Positions 12,811-28,029 of a stretch of DNA of 64,000 nt are shown here, one piece after another (within the stretch, counting starts at the first letter, position 1; every line of letters begins with the position of its first letter). The position numbers and the translations under genes were made by a program. Source of the stretch: Luzula sylvatica (lineage: Eukaryota > Streptophyta > Magnoliopsida > Poales > Juncaceae); NCBI GenBank assembly GCA_946800325.1, contig OX326956.1, positions 46,453,552 through 46,517,551 of the forward strand, read 5' to 3'. The notes under the pieces are model-generated. The model ran no database searches, was not told the origin of the DNA, and was given only the letters and a program-made list of their open reading frames with translations.

Positions 12811-15800
12811 CTTTTAACGCTTCGAGGAACCCAAATAATGTGTTTTTGAGATGGTTTGGATCGAATCTTTTATGACGTAACATTTCACCAAATTGTACAA
12901 ACACTAAGAACGTTTTCTTTTCGATTCATAGTAATCTTTTTACGTTTTGAGGAGTTCAAATAACGTGTTTTTAGATCATTGGTATCGTTTCTTTTACTAC
13001 ATAAAGTTGCATCAAATTTTACAAACACTAAGATAGTTTGTTTTTCGATTCATAACAATCTTTTAATGCTCTGAGGAGTCTAAATAACGTGTTTTTGAGA
13101 TGGTTTTGATAGAATCTTTTACTACGTAACTTTTCATCAAATTGTACAAACACAAAGAAAGTTTTCTTTTTGATTCATTGCAATTATTATACGCTTTGAG
13201 GGATTCAAAATAACGTGTTTTTTTTTATCATTTGTATCGTATCGTTTACTACATTACTTTTGAACAAATTTTACAAACACTAAGAAAGTTTGTTTTTCGA
13301 TTCATAACATTCTTTTAACGCTCTTAGGAGTCCAAATAACGTGTTTTTGAGATGGTTTGGATCGAATCTTTTACTACGTAACTTTTCACCAAATTTTACA
13401 AACACCAACAAATTTTGTTTTTCAATTCATAACAATCTTTTTATGTTTTGAGGTGTTCAAATAACTTGTTTTTAGATCATTTGTATCATATCTTTTACAA
13501 CATAACTTTTCACCAAATTTTACAAACACTAAGAAAGTTTGTTTTTTGATTCATAATCTTTTAACGCTCTGAGGAGTCCAAATAATGTGTTTTTTAGATG
13601 GTTTGGATCGAATGTTTTACTACGTAACATTCCACGAAATGTACAAACACTAAAAAAGTTTTCATTTCGATTCATAGCAATCTTTTCACGTTTTGAGGAG
13701 TTCAAATAACGTGTTTTTAGATCATTTGTATCGTATTTTTTACTACATAACTTTGAATCAAATTTTACAAACACTAAGATAGTTTGTTTTTCGATTCATT
13801 ACAATCTTTTGGTGCTCTGAGGAGTCCAAATAACGTGTTTTTGAGATGGTTTTGATCGAATCTTTTTCTACGTAACTTTTCATCAAATTGTACAAACACT
13901 AAGAAAGTTTTCTTTTCGATTCATAGCAATCATTTTACGCTTTGAGGAATTCAAATAACGTGTTTTTAGATCATTTGTATCGTATCTTTTACCACATTAC
14001 TTTTCACCAAATTTTACAAACACTAAGACAGTTTGTTTTTCGATTCATAACATTCTTTTAACGCTCTCAGGAGTCCAAATAACGTGTTTTTGAGATGGTT
14101 TGGATGGAATCTTTTACTACGTAACTTTTCACGAAATTGTACAAACACAAAGAAAGTTTTCTTTTCGATTCATAGCAAACTTTTTACGTTTCGAGAAGTT
14201 CAAATAACGTATTTTTAGATCGTTTGTATCGTATCTTTTACTACATAACTTTTCACCAAATTTTTCAAACACTTAGAAAGTTTGTTTTTCGATTCATAAC
14301 ATTCTTTTAACGCTCTCAGGAGTCCAAATAACGTGTTTTTGAGATGGTTTGGATCGAATCTTTTACTACGTAACTTTTCACCAAATTGTACAAACACAAA
14401 GAAAGTTTTCTTTTCCATTCATAGCAATCTTTTTATGTTTCGAGAAGTTCAAATAACGTATTTTTAGATCGTTCGTATCGTATCTTTTACTACATAACTT
14501 TTCACCAAATTTTACAACCACCAACAAAGTATGTTTTTCGATTCATAACAATCTTTTAACGCACTGAGGAGTCCAAATAACATGTTTTTGTGATGGTTTG
14601 GATCGAATCTTTTACTATGCAACTTTTCACCAAATTGTACAAACACTAAGAAAGTTTTCTTTTCGATTCATAGCAACTTTTTATGCATTGAGGAGTTCAA
14701 ATAACTTGTTTTATGATCATTTGTATCATATCTTTTACTACATAACTTTTCACCAAATTTTACAAACACTAAGAAACTTTGTTTTTCGATTCATAACATT
14801 CTTTTAACGCTCTCAAGAGTCCAAATAACGTGGTTTTGAGATGGTTAGGATCGAATGTTTTACTACGTAACTTTTCACCAAATTGTATAAACACTAAAAA
14901 AGTTTTCTTGTCGATTCATAGCAATATTTAACGTTTTTAGGAGTTCAAATAACGTGTTTTTTGATCATTTGTATCGTATCTTTCACTACATAGCTTTTCA
15001 CCAAATTTTACAAAAACTAATTTGAAAGTTTGTTATTTGAATCATAACATTCTTTTAACGCTCCGAGGAGTCAAATGACGAGTTTTGAGATGGTTTGGAT
15101 CGAATCTTTCACGACGTAACTTTTCACCAAGTTTCACAAACAGTTGGAAAGTTTTCTTTTCGATTCATTGCAATCTTTTTATGCTTTGAGGAGTTCAAAT
15201 AACATGTTTTTAGATCATTTGTATGGTATCTTTTACAACTTAACTTTTCTCCAAATTTTACAAACATTAAGAAAGTTTGTTTTTCGATTCATAACAATCT
15301 TTTAAGGTTTCGAGGAACCAAAATAACGTGTTTTCCAGATAGTTTTGATGGACTCTTTTACGACGAAACTTTTCACCAAATTGTACAAACACTAAGAAAG
15401 TATTCTTTTCGATTCATAGCAATCATTTTACGCTTTGAGGAATTCAAAATGACGTGTTTTTAGATCATTTGTATCGTATCGTTCACTACATTACTTTTCA
15501 CCAAATTTTACAAACAATAAGAAAGTTTGTTTTTCGATTCATAACATTCTTTTAACGCTCCCAGGAGTCGAAATAACATGTTTTTGAGATGGTTTGGATC
15601 GAATCTTTTACTACGTAACTTTTCACCAAATTGTACAAACACAAAGAAAGTTTTCTTTTCGATTCATAGCAATCTTTTTACGTTTCGAGAAGTTAAAATA
15701 ACGTATTTTTAGATCGTTTGTATCGTATCTTTTACTACATAACTTTTCACCAAATTTTACAAACACCAACAAAGTATGTTTTTCGATTCATAACTATCTT

Positions 15801-17229
15801 TTAACGCTCTCAGGAGTCCAAATAACGTGTTTTTGAGATGGTTTGGATCGAATGTTTTACTACGTAACTTTTGACCAAATTGTACAAACACTAAGAAAGT
15901 TGTCTTTTCGATTCATAGCAATCTTTTAATGCTTTGCAGAGTTCAAATAACGTGTCTTTGGATCATTTCTATCATATCTTTTACTATATAACTTTTCACC
16001 AAAATTTACAAACACTAAGAAAGTTTGTTTTTCGATTCACAACAATCTTTTAACGCTCTGAGCAATCCAAATTACGTGTTTTTTAGATGGTTTGGATCGA
16101 ATGTTTTACTACAAAAATTTTCACCAAATTTTACAAACACTAAGAAAGTTTTATTTACGATTCATAGCAATCTTTGAACGCTTTGAAGGGTTCAAATAAC
16201 GTGTTTTTAGATCATTTGTATGGTATCTTTTACTACATAACTTTTCACCAAATTTTACAAACGCTAAGAATGTTTGTTGTTCGATTCATAACAATCTTTT
16301 AACGCTCTGAAGAGGTCAAATAACGTTTTTTGAGATGGTTAGGATCGAATGTTTTACTACGTAACTTTTCTCCAAATTGTACAAACACTACGAAAGTTTT
16401 CTTTTCGATTCATAGCAATCTTTTTACGTTTTGGGGAGTTCAAATAACGTGTTTTTAGATCATTTGTATGGTATCTTTTACTACATAACGTTTCACCAAA
16501 ATTTACAAACACTAAGTACGTTTGTTTTTCGATTACTAACATTCTTTTAACGCTCTCAGGAGTCCAAATAACGTGTTTTTTAGATGGTTAGGATCGAATG
16601 TTTTAGTACGTAACTTTTCACCAAATTGTACAAACACTAAGAAAGTTTTCTTTTCAATTCACAGCTATCATTTTACGCTTTGAGGAATTCAAATAACGTG
16701 TTTTTAGATCATTAGTATCGTATCTTTTGCTACATTACTTTTCACCAAATTTTACAAACACTAAGAAAATTTGTTTTTCGATTCATAACATTCTTTTAAC
16801 GCTCTCAGGAGTCCAAATACCGTGTTTTTGAGATGGTTTGGATCGAATCTTTTACTACATAACTTTTCACCAAATTGTACAAACACAAAGAAAATTTTCT
16901 ATTCAATTCATAGCAATCTTTTTTCGTTTCGAGAATTTCAAATAACGTATTTTTAGATCGTTTGTATCGTATCTTTTACTACATAACTTTTCACCAAATT
17001 TTACAAACACCAACAAAGTTTGTTTTTCGATTCATAACAATATTTTAACGCTCTCAGGAGTACAAATAACATGTTTTTGAGATGGTTTGGATCGAATCTT
17101 TTACTATGCAACTTTTCACCAAATTGTACAAACACTAAGAAAGTTTTCTTTTCGATTTATAGCAATCATTTTATGCTTTGAGGAGTTCAAATAACTTGTT
17201 TTTTTGATCATCTGTATCATATCTTTTAC
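12811..17229 (+). repeat. Satellite, irregular block between the two duplication copies
   Basis: This block has A/B monomers with many private variants. A recurring phrase with ATAACGTATTTTTAGATCG occurs near 14210, 14455, 15695 and 16940. The 14210/14455 pair is one dimer apart, and the last two are about 1.24 kb (10 monomers) apart. A segment with a CTATGCAAC and AACTTGTTTT-type signature near 14.6-14.8 kb recurs near 17.1-17.3 kb, and related blocks occur near 11.4 kb and 41.2 kb. No clean HOR is visible. Confidence 0.7.
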
Positions 17230-18732
17230 TACATAACTTTTCACCAAATTTTGCAAACACTAAGAAATTTCGTTTTTCGATTCATAACAATCTTTTAACG
17301 CTCTGAAGAGTCCAAATAACGTGGTTTTGAGAAGGTTAGGATCGAATATTTTATTACGTAACTTTTCACCAAATTGTACAAACACTAAGAAAGTTTTCTT
17401 TTCGATTCATAGCAATCTTTTAGCATTTTGAGGAGTTCAAATAACGTGTTTTTAGATCATTTGTATCGTATCTTTTACTACATAACTTTTCATCAAATTT
17501 TACAAACACTAAGATAGTTTGTTTTTCGATTCATAACAATCTTTTAACGCTCCGAGGAACCCAAGTAATGTGTTTTTGAGATGGTTTGGATCGAATCTTT
17601 TACGACGTAACTTCTCACCAAATTGTACAAACAATAAGAAACTTTTCTTTTCGATTCATCGCATTCTTTTTACGTTTTGAAGAGTTCAAATAACGTGTTT
17701 TTAGATCATTTGTATCGTATCTTTTACTACATAACTATGCATCAAATTTTACAAACACTTAGATAGTTTGTTTTTTGATTCATAACAATCTTTTAATGCT
17801 CTGAGGAGTCCAAATAACGTGTTTTTGAGATGGTTTTGATCGAATCTTTAACTACGTAACTTTTCATCAAATTGTACAAACACTAAGAAAGTTTTCTTTT
17901 CGATTCATAACAATCATTTTACGATTTGAGGAATTCAAATAACGTGTTTTTAGGTCGTTTGTATCGTATATTTTACTACATTACTTTTCACCAAATTTTA
18001 CAAACACTAAGAAAGTTTGTTTTTCAATTCATAACATTTTTTTAACGCTCTCAGGAGTCCAAATCACTTGTTTTTGAGTTGGTTTGGATCGAATCTTTTA
18101 CTACGTAACTTTTCACCAAATTTTACAACCACCAACAAAGTTTGTTTTTCAATTCATCGCAATCTTTTTACATTTCGAGGAGTTCGAATAACGTGTTTTT
18201 AGATCGTTTGTATCGTATCTTTTACTACATGACTTTTCACCAAATTTTACAAACACTAAGAAAGTTTGTTTTTTTATTCATAATCCTTTAACGCTTTGAT
18301 GAGTCCGAATAACATGTTTCTGAGATGGTTTGGATCGAATGTCTTATTACGTAAATTTTGACCAAATTGTACAAACACTAAGAAAGTTTTATTTTCGATT
18401 CATAGCAATCGTTTAACTCTTTGAAGAGGTCAAATAACGAGTTTTTAGATCATTTGTATCATATCTGTTACTACATAACTTTTAACCAAATTTTACAAAC
18501 ACTAAGAAAATTTGTTTTTCGATTCAAAACAATATTTTAAGGCTCTGAGGAGTCCAAATTACGTGCTTTTGAGATGGTTTAGATTGAATGGTTTACTACA
18601 AAACTTTTGACCAAATTGTACAAACACTAAGAAAGTATTCTTTACGATACATAGCAATATTTTAACGTTTTGAGGAGTTCAAATAACGTGTCTTTAAATC
18701 ATTTGTATCGTATCTTTTACTACATAACTTTT

Positions 18733-20593
18733 CATCAAATTGTACAAACACTATGAAAGTTTCCTTTTCGATTCATGGCAATCATTTTACGCTTTGAGGA
18801 ATTCAAAATAACGTGTTTTTATATCATTTGTATCATACTACATTACTTTTCACCAAATTTTACAAACACTAACAAAGTTTGTTTTTCGATTCATAACATT
18901 CTTTTAACGCTCTCAGGAGTCCAAATAACTTGTTTTTGAGATGGTTTGGATCGAATCTTTTACTACGTAACTTTTCAGCAAACTTTACAAACACCAACAA
19001 AGTTTGTTTTTCAATTCATCGCAATCTTTTTACGTTTCGGGGAGTTCAAATAACGTGTTTTTAGATCGTTTGTATCGTATCTTTTACTACATAACTTTTC
19101 ACCAAATTTTACAAACACTAAGAAAGTTTGTTTTTCGAATCATAATCTTTTAACGCTTTGAGGAGTCCAAATAACATGTTTTTGAGATGGTTTGGATCGA
19201 ATGTCTTACTACATAACTTTTGACCAAATTGTACAAACACTAAGAAAGTTTTAATTTCGATTCATAGCAATCTTTTAACTCTTTGAAGAGTTCAAATAAC
19301 GTGTTTTTAGATCATTTGTATCATATCTTTTACTACATAACTTTTAACCAAATTTTACAAACACTAAGAAAAATTGTTGTTCGATTCACAACAATCTTTT
19401 AACGCTCTGAGGAGTCCAAATTACGTGCTTTTGAGATGGTTTGGATCGAATGTTTTACTATAAAACTTTTGACCAAATTGTACAAACACTAAGAAAGTTT
19501 TCTTTACGATACATAGCAATCTTTTAACGCTTTGAAGGGTTCAAATAACGTGTTTTTAGATCATTTGTATGGTATCTTTTTCTACATAACTTTTAACCAA
19601 ATTTTACAAACACTAAGAAAAATTGTTGTTCGATTCACAACAATCTTTTAACGCTCTGAGAAGTCCAAATTACGTTCTTTTGAGATAGTTTGGATCGAAT
19701 ATTTTACTACAAAATTTTTGACCAAATTGTACAAACACTAAGAAAGCTTTCTTTACGATACATAGCAATCTTTTAACGCTTTGAAGGGTTCTAATAACGT
19801 ATTTTTAGATCATTTGTATGGTATCTTTTACTAAATAACTTTTCGCCAAATTTTACAAACACTAAGAAAGTTTGTTTTTTGATTCATAACAATCTTTTAA
19901 CGCTCCGAGGAACCCAAATAATGTGTTTTTGAGATGGTTTGGATCGAATCTTTTACGACGTAACTTTTCACCAAATTGTACAAACACTAAGAAAGTTTTC
20001 TTTTCGAATCATCGCAATCTTTTTTACGTTTTGAGGAGTTCAAATAACGTGTTTTTAGATCATTTGTACCGTATGTTTTACTACATAACTTTGCTTCATA
20101 TTTTACAAACACAAAGATAGCTGGTTTTTCGATTCAAAACAATCTTTTAATGCTCTGAGGAGTCCAGATAACAGGTTTTTGAGATGTATTTTACTGAATC
20201 TTTTACTACCTAACGTTTCATCAAATTGTACACACACTAAGAAAGTTTTCTTTTCGATTCATAGCAATCATTTTACGCTTTGAGGAGTTCAAAATAACGT
20301 GTTTTTAGATCATTTGTACCATATCTTTTACTACATAACTTTGCATCAAATTTTACAAACACTAAGATAGTTTGTTTTTCGATTCAAAACAATCTTTTAA
20401 TGCTCTGAGGAGTCCAAATAACGTGTTTTTGAGATGGTTTTGATCGAATCTTTTACAACGTAACTTTTCATCAAATTGTACAAACACTAAGCAAGTTTTC
20501 TTTTCGATTCATAACAATCTTTTAATGCTCTAAGGATTCCAAATAACGAGTTTTTCAGATGGTTTTGATCGAACCTTTTACTACGTAACTTTT
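18733..20593 (+). repeat. HOR unit H1 (1861 bp, long form)
   Basis: First unit, carrying ancestral-like states: GCTTTGAGG in the short monomer (near 19151), CTACATAAC (19584) and no 7-bp deletion. It also carries GTATTTTACTG with CTACCTAACG (20186-20214) and GAACC near 20571, both shared with H3. Confidence 0.9.
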
Positions 20594-22447
20594 CATCAAA
20601 TTGTACAAACACTATGAAAGTTTCCTTTTCGATTCATAGCAATCATTTTACGCTTTGAGGAATTCAAAATAACGTGTTTTTATATCATTTGTATCATACT
20701 ACATTACTTTTCACCAAATTTTACAAACACTAACAAAGTTTGTTTTTCGATTCATAACATTCTTTTAACGCTCTCAGGAGTCCAAATAACTTGTTTTTGA
20801 GATGGTTTGGATCGAATCTTTTACTACGTAACTTTTCAGCAAACTTTACAAACACCAACAAAGTTTGTTTTTCAATTCATCGCAATCTTTTTACGTTTCG
20901 GGGAGTTCAAATAACGTGTTTTTAGATCGTTTGTATCGTATCTTTTACTACATAACTTTTCACCAAATTTTACAAACACTAAGAAAGTTTGTTTTTCGAA
21001 TCATAATCTTTTAACGCTTCGAGGAGTCCAAATAACATGTTTTTGAGATGGTTTGGATCGAATGTCTTACTACATAACTTTTGACCAAATTGTACAAACA
21101 CTAAGAAAGTTTTAATTTCGATTCATAGCAATCTTTTAACTCTTTGAAGAGTTCAAATAACGTGTTTTTAGATCATTTGTATCATATCTTTTACTACATA
21201 ACTTTTAACCAAATTTTACAAACACTAAGAAAAATTGTTGTTCGATTCACAACAATCTTTTAACGCTCTGAGGAGTCCAAATTACGTGCTTTTGAGATGG
21301 TTTGGATCGAATGTTTTACTACAAAACTTTTGACCAAATTGTACAAACACTAAGAAAGTTTTCTTTACGATACATAGCAATCTTTTAACGCTTTGAAGGG
21401 TTCAAATAACGTGTTTTTAGATCATTTGTATGGTATCTTTTTCTACATAAGTTTTAACCAAATTTTACAAACACTAAGAAAAATTGTTGTTCGATTCACA
21501 ACAATCTTTTAACGCTCTGAGAAGTCCAAATTACGTTCTTTTGAGATGGTTTGGATCGAATATTTTAATTTTTGACCAAATTGTACAAACACTAAGAAAG
21601 CTTTCTTTACGATACATAGCAATCTTTTAACGCTTTGAAGGGTTCTAATAACGTATTTTTAGATCATTTGTATGGTATCTTTTACTAAATAACTTTTCGC
21701 CAAATTTTACAAACACTAAGAAAGTTTGTTTTTTGATTCATAACAATCTTTTAACGCTCCGAGGAACCCAAATAATGTGTTTTTGAGATGGTTTGGATCG
21801 AATCTTTTACGACGTAACTTTTCACCAAATTGTACAAACACTAAGAAAGTTTTCTTTTCGAATCATCGCAATCTTTTTTACGTTTTGAGGAGTTCAAATA
21901 ACGTGTTTTTAGATCATTTGTACCGTATGTTTTACTACATAACTTTGCTTCATATTTTACAAACACAAAGATAGCTGGTTTTTCGATTCAAAACAATCTT
22001 TTAATGCTCTGAGGAGTCCAGATAACAGGTTTTTGAGATGGATTTTATTGAATCTTTTACTACGTAACGTTTCATCAAATTGTACACACACTAAGAAAGT
22101 TTTCTTTTCGATTCATAGCAATCATTTTACGCTTTGAGGAGTTCAAAATAACGTGTTTTTAGATCATTTGTACCATATCTTTTACTACATAACTTTGCAT
22201 CAAATTTTACAAACACTAAGATAGTTTGTTTTTCGATTCAAAACAATCTTTTAATGCTCTGAGGAGTCCAAATAACGTGTTTTTGAGATGGTTTTGATCG
22301 AATCTTTTACAACGTAACTTTTCATCAAATTGTACAAACACTAAGCAAGTTTTCTTTTCGATTCATAACAATCTTTTAATGCTCTAAGGATTCCAAATAA
22401 CGAGTTTTTCAGATGGTTTTGATCGAATCTTTTACTACGTAACTTTT
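20594..22447 (+). repeat. HOR unit H2 (1854 bp, short form)
   Basis: Carries GCTTCGAGG, CTACATAAG (21443), the 7-bp deletion giving ATTTTAATTTTTGACC (about 21561), GGATTTTATTG and GAATC. By these diagnostic sites it equals H7-H9, although it is four units away from them. Confidence 0.9.
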
Positions 22448-24308
22448 CATCAAATTGTACAAACACTATGAAAGTTTCCTTTTCGATTCATAGCAATCAT
22501 TTTACGCTTTGAGGAATTCAAAATAACGTGTTTTTATATCATTTGTATCATACTACATTACTTTTCACCAAATTTTACAAACACTAACAAAGTTTGTTTT
22601 TCGATTCATAACATTCTTTTAACGCTCTCAGGAGTCCAAATAACTTGTTTTTGAGATGGTTTGGATCGAATCTTTTACTACGTAACTTTTCAGCAAACTT
22701 TACAAACACCAACAAAGTTTGTTTTTCAATTCATCGCAATCTTTTTACGTTTCGGGGAGTTCAAATAACGTGTTTTTAGATCGTTTGTATCGTATCTTTT
22801 ACTACATAACTTTTCACCAAATTTTACAAACACTAAGAAAGTTTGTTTTTCGAATCATAATCTTTTAACGCTTCGAGGAGTCCAAATAACATGTTTTTGA
22901 GATGGTTTGGATCGAATGTCTTACTACATAACTTTTGACCAAATTGTACAAACACTAAGAAAGTTTTAATTTCGATTCATAGCAATCTTTTAACTCTTTG
23001 AAGAGTTCAAATAACGTGTTTTTAGATCATTTGTATCATATCTTTTACTACATAACTTTTAACCAAATTTTACAAACACTAAGAAAAATTGTTGTTCGAT
23101 TCACAACAATCTTTTAACGCTCTGAGGAGTCCAAATTACGTGCTTTTGAGATGGTTTGGATCGAATGTTTTACTACAAAACTTTTGACCAAATTGTACAA
23201 ACACTAAGAAAGTTTTCTTTACGATACATAGCAATCTTTTAACGCTTTGAAGGGTTCAAATAACGTGTTTTTAGATCATTTGTATGGTATCTTTTTCTAC
23301 ACAACTTTTAACCAAATTTTACAAACACTAAGAAAAATTGTTGTTCGATTCACAACAATCTTTTAACGCTCTGAGAAGTCCAAATTACGTTCTTTTGAGA
23401 TGGTTTGGATCGAATATTTTACTACAAAATTTTTGACCAAATTGTACAAACACTAAGAAAGCTTTCTTTACGATACATAGCAATCTTTTAACGCTTTGAA
23501 GGGTTCTAATAACGTATTTTTAGATCATTTGTATGGTATCTTTTACTAAATAACTTTTCGCCAAATTTTACAAACACTAAGAAAGTTTGTTTTTTGATTC
23601 ATAACAATCTTTTAACGCTCCGAGGAACCCAAATAATGTGTTTTTGAGATGGTTTGGATCGAATCTTTTACGACGTAACTTTTCACCAAATTGTACAAAC
23701 ACTAAGAAAGTTTTCTTTTCGAATCATCGCAATCTTTTTTACGTTTTGAGGAGTTCAAATAACGTGTTTTTAGATCATTTGTACCGTATGTTTTACTACA
23801 TAACTTTGCTTCATATTTTACAAACACAAAGATAGCTGGTTTTTCGATTCAAAACAATCTTTTAATGCTCTGAGGAGTCCAGATAACAGGTTTTTGAGAT
23901 GTATTTTACTGAATCTTTTACTACCTAACGTTTCATCAAATTGTACACACACTAAGAAAGTTTTCTTTTCGATTCATAGCAATCATTTTACGCTTTGAGG
24001 AGTTCAAAATAACGTGTTTTTAGATCATTTGTACCATATCTTTTACTACATAACTTTGCATCAAATTTTACAAACACTAAGATAGTTTGTTTTTCGATTC
24101 AAAACAATCTTTTAATGCTCTGAGGAGTCCAAATAACGTGTTTTTGAGATGGTTTTGATCGAATCTTTTACAACGTAACTTTTCATCAAATTGTACAAAC
24201 ACTAAGCAAGTTTTCTTTTCGATTCATAACAATCTTTTAATGCTCTAAGGATTCCAAATAACGAGTTTTTCAGATGGTTTTGATCGAACCTTTTACTACG
24301 TAACTTTT
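22448..24308 (+). repeat. HOR unit H3 (1861 bp, long form)
   Basis: Carries CTACACAAC (23297), no 7-bp deletion, GTATTTTACTG with CTACCTAACG (about 23901), and GAACC (24286). The last two states are shared with H1 but not with H2. Confidence 0.9.
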
Positions 24309-26169
24309 CATCAAATTGTACAAACACTATGAAAGTTTCCTTTTCGATTCATAGCAATCATTTTACGCTTTGAGGAATTCAAAATAACGTGTTTTTATAT
24401 CATTTGTATCATACTACATTACTTTTCACCAAATTTTACAAACACTAACAAAGTTTGTTTTTCGATTCATAACATTCTTTTAACGCTCTCAGGAGTCCAA
24501 ATAACTTGTTTTTGAGATGGTTTGGATCGAATCTTTTACTACGTAACTTTTCGGCAAACTTTACAAACACCAACAAAGTTTGTTTTTCAATTCATCGCAA
24601 TCTTTTTACGTTTTGGGGAGTTCAAATAACGTGTTTTTAGATCGTTTGTATCGTATCTTTTACTACATAACTTTTCACCAAATTTTACAAACACTAAGAA
24701 AGTTTGTTTTTCGAATCATAATCTTTTAACGCTTCGAGGAGTCCAAATAACATGTTTTTGAGATGGTTTGGATCGAATGTCTTACTACATAACTTTTGAC
24801 CAAATTGTACAAACACTAAGAAAGTTTTAATTTCGATTCATAGCAATCTTTTAACTCTTTGAAGAGTTCAAATAACGTGTTTTTAGATCATTTGTATCAT
24901 ATCTTTTACTACATAACTTTTAACCAAATTTTACAAACACTAAGAAAAATTGTTGTTCGATTCACAACAATCTTTTAACGCTCTGAGGAGTCCAAATTAC
25001 GTGCTTTTGAGATGGTTTGGATCGAATGTTTTACTACAAAACTTTTGACCAAATTGTACAAACACTAAGAAAGTTTTCTTTACGATACATAGCAATCTTT
25101 TAACGCTTTGAAGGGTTCAAATAACGTGTTTTTAGATCATTTGTATGGTATCTTTTTCTACACAACTTTTAACCAAATTTTACAAACACTAAGAAAAATT
25201 GTTGTTCGATTCACAACAATCTTTTAACGCTCTGAGAAGTCCAAATTACGTTCTTTTGAGATGGTTTGGATCGAATATTTTACTACAAAAATTTTGACCA
25301 AATTGTACAAACACTAAGAAAGCTTTCTTTACGATACATAGCAATCTTTTAACGCTTTGAAGGGTTCTAATAACGTATTTTTAGATCATTTGTATGGTAT
25401 CTTTTACTAAATAACTTTTCGCCAAATTTTACAAACACTAAGAAAGTTTGTTTTTTGATTCATAACAATCTTTTAACGCTCCGAGGAACCCAAATAATGT
25501 GTTTTTGAGATGGTTTGGATCGAATCTTTTACGACGTAACTTTTCACCAAATTGTACAAACACTAAGAAAGTTTTCTTTTCGAATCATCGCAATCTTTTT
25601 TACGTTTTGAGGAGTTCAAATAACGTGTTTTTAGATCATTTGTACCGTATGTTTTACTACATAACTTTGCTTCATATTTTACAAACACAAAGATAGCTGG
25701 TTTTTCGATTCAAAACAATCTTTTAATGCTCTGAGGAGTCCAGATAACAGGTTTTTGAGATGGATTTTATTGAATCTTTTACTACGTAACGTTTCATCAA
25801 ATTGTACACACACTAAGAAAGTTTTCTTTTCGATTCATAGCAATCATTTTACGCTTTGAGGAGTTCAAAATAACGTGTTTTTAGATCATTTGTACCATAT
25901 CTTTTACTACATAACTTTGCATCAAATTTTACAAACACTAAGATAGTTTGTTTTTCGATTCAAAACAATCTTTCAATGCTCTGAGGAGTCCAAATAACGT
26001 GTTTTTGAGATGGTTTTGATCGAATCTTTTACAACGTAACTTTTCATCAAATTGTACAAACACTAAGCAAGTTTTCTTTTCGATTCATAACAATCTTTTA
26101 ATGCTCTAAGGATTCCAAATAACGAGTTTTTCAGATGGTTTTGATCGAACCTTTTACTACGTAACTTTT
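24309..26169 (+). repeat. HOR unit H4 (1861 bp, long form)
   Basis: Carries CGGCAAACTT (24551), a private GTTTTGGGG near 24610, CTACACAAC, TTTCAATGCTC (about 25970) and GAACC (26146). Confidence 0.9.
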
Positions 26170-28029
26170 CATCAAATTGTACAAACACTATGAAAGTTTC
26201 CTTTTCGATTCATAGCAATCATTTTACGCTTTGAGGAATTCAAATAACGTGTTTTTATATCATTTGTATCATACTACATTACTTTTCACCAAATTTTACA
26301 AACACTAACAAAGTTTGTTTTTCGATTCATAACATTCTTTTAACGCTCTCAGGAGTCCAAATAACTTGTTTTTGAGATGGTTTGGATCGAATCTTTTACT
26401 ACGTAACTTTTCGGCAAACTTTACAAACACCAACAAAGTTTGTTTTTCAATTCATCGCAATCTTTTTACGTTTCGGGGAGTTCAAATAACGTGTTTTTAG
26501 ATCGTTTGTATCGTATCTTTTACTACATAACTTTTCACCAAATTTTACAAACACTAAGAAAGTTTGTTTTTCGAATCATAATCTTTTAACGCTTCGAGGA
26601 GTCCAAATAACATGTTTTTGAGATGGTTTGGATCGAATGTCTTACTACATAACTTTTGACCAAATTGTACAAACACTAAGAAAGTTTTAATTTCGATTCA
26701 TAGCAATCTTTTAACTCTTTGAAGAGTTCAAATAACGTGTTTTTAGATCATTTGTATCATATCTTTTACTACATAACTTTTAACCAAATTTTACAAACAC
26801 TAAGAAAAATTGTTGTTCGATTCACAACAATCTTTTAACGCTCTGAGGAGTCCAAATTACGTGCTTTTGAGATGGTTTGGATCGAATGTTTTACTACAAA
26901 ACTTTTGACCAAATTGTACAAACACTAAGAAAGTTTTCTTTACGATACATAGCAATCTTTTAACGCTTTGAAGGGTTCAAATAACGTGTTTTTAGATCAT
27001 TTGTATGGTATCTTTTTCTACACAACTTTTAACCAAATTTTACAAACACTAAGAAAAATTGTTGTTCGATTCACAACAATCTTTTAACGCTCTGAGAAGT
27101 CCAAATTACGTTCTTTTGAGATGGTTTGGATCGAATATTTTACTACAAAATTTTTGACCAAATTGTACAAACACTAAGAAAGCTTTCTTTACGATACATA
27201 GCAATCTTTTAACGCTTTGAAGGGTTCTAATAACGTATTTTTAGATCATTTGTATGGTATCTTTTACTAAATAACTTTTCGCCAAATTTTACAAACACTA
27301 AGAAAGTTTGTTTTTTGATTCATAACAATCTTTTAACGCTCCGAGGAACCCAAATAATGTGTTTTTGAGATGGTTTGGATCGAATCTTTTACGACGTAAC
27401 TTTTCACCAAATTGTACAAACACTAAGAAAGTTTTCTTTTCGAATCATCGCAATCTTTTTTACGTTTTGAGGAGTTCAAATAACGTGTTTTTAGATCATT
27501 TGTACCGTATGTTTTACTACATAACTTTGCTTCATATTTTACAAACACAAAGATAGCTGGTTTTTCGATTCAAAACAATCTTTTAATGCTCTGAGGAGTC
27601 CAGATAACAGGTTTTTGAGATGGATTTTATTGAATCTTTTACTACGTAACGTTTCATCAAATTGTACACACACTAAGAAAGTTTTCTTTTCGATTCATAG
27701 CAATCATTTTACGCTTTGAGGAGTTCAAAATAACGTGTTTTTAGATCATTTGTACCATATCTTTTACTACATAACTTTGCATCAAATTTTACAAACACTA
27801 AGATAGTTTGTTTTTCGATGCAAAACAATCTTTCAATGCTCTGAGGAGTCCAAATAACGTGTTTTTGAGATGGTTTTGATCGAATCTTTTACAACGTAAC
27901 TTTTCATCAAATTGTACAAACACTAAGCAAGTTTTCTTTTCGATTCATAACAATCTTTTAATGCTCTAAGGATTCCAAATAACGAGTTTTTCAGATGGTT
28001 TTGATCGAATCTTTTACTACGTAACTTTT
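26170..28029 (+). repeat. HOR unit H5 (1860 bp)
   Basis: Carries the one-base shorter GAATTCAAATAACG (26236), CGGCAAACTT, CTACACAAC, CGATGCAAAAC with TTTCAATGC (about 27816), and GAATC. It shares these states with H6. Confidence 0.9.
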
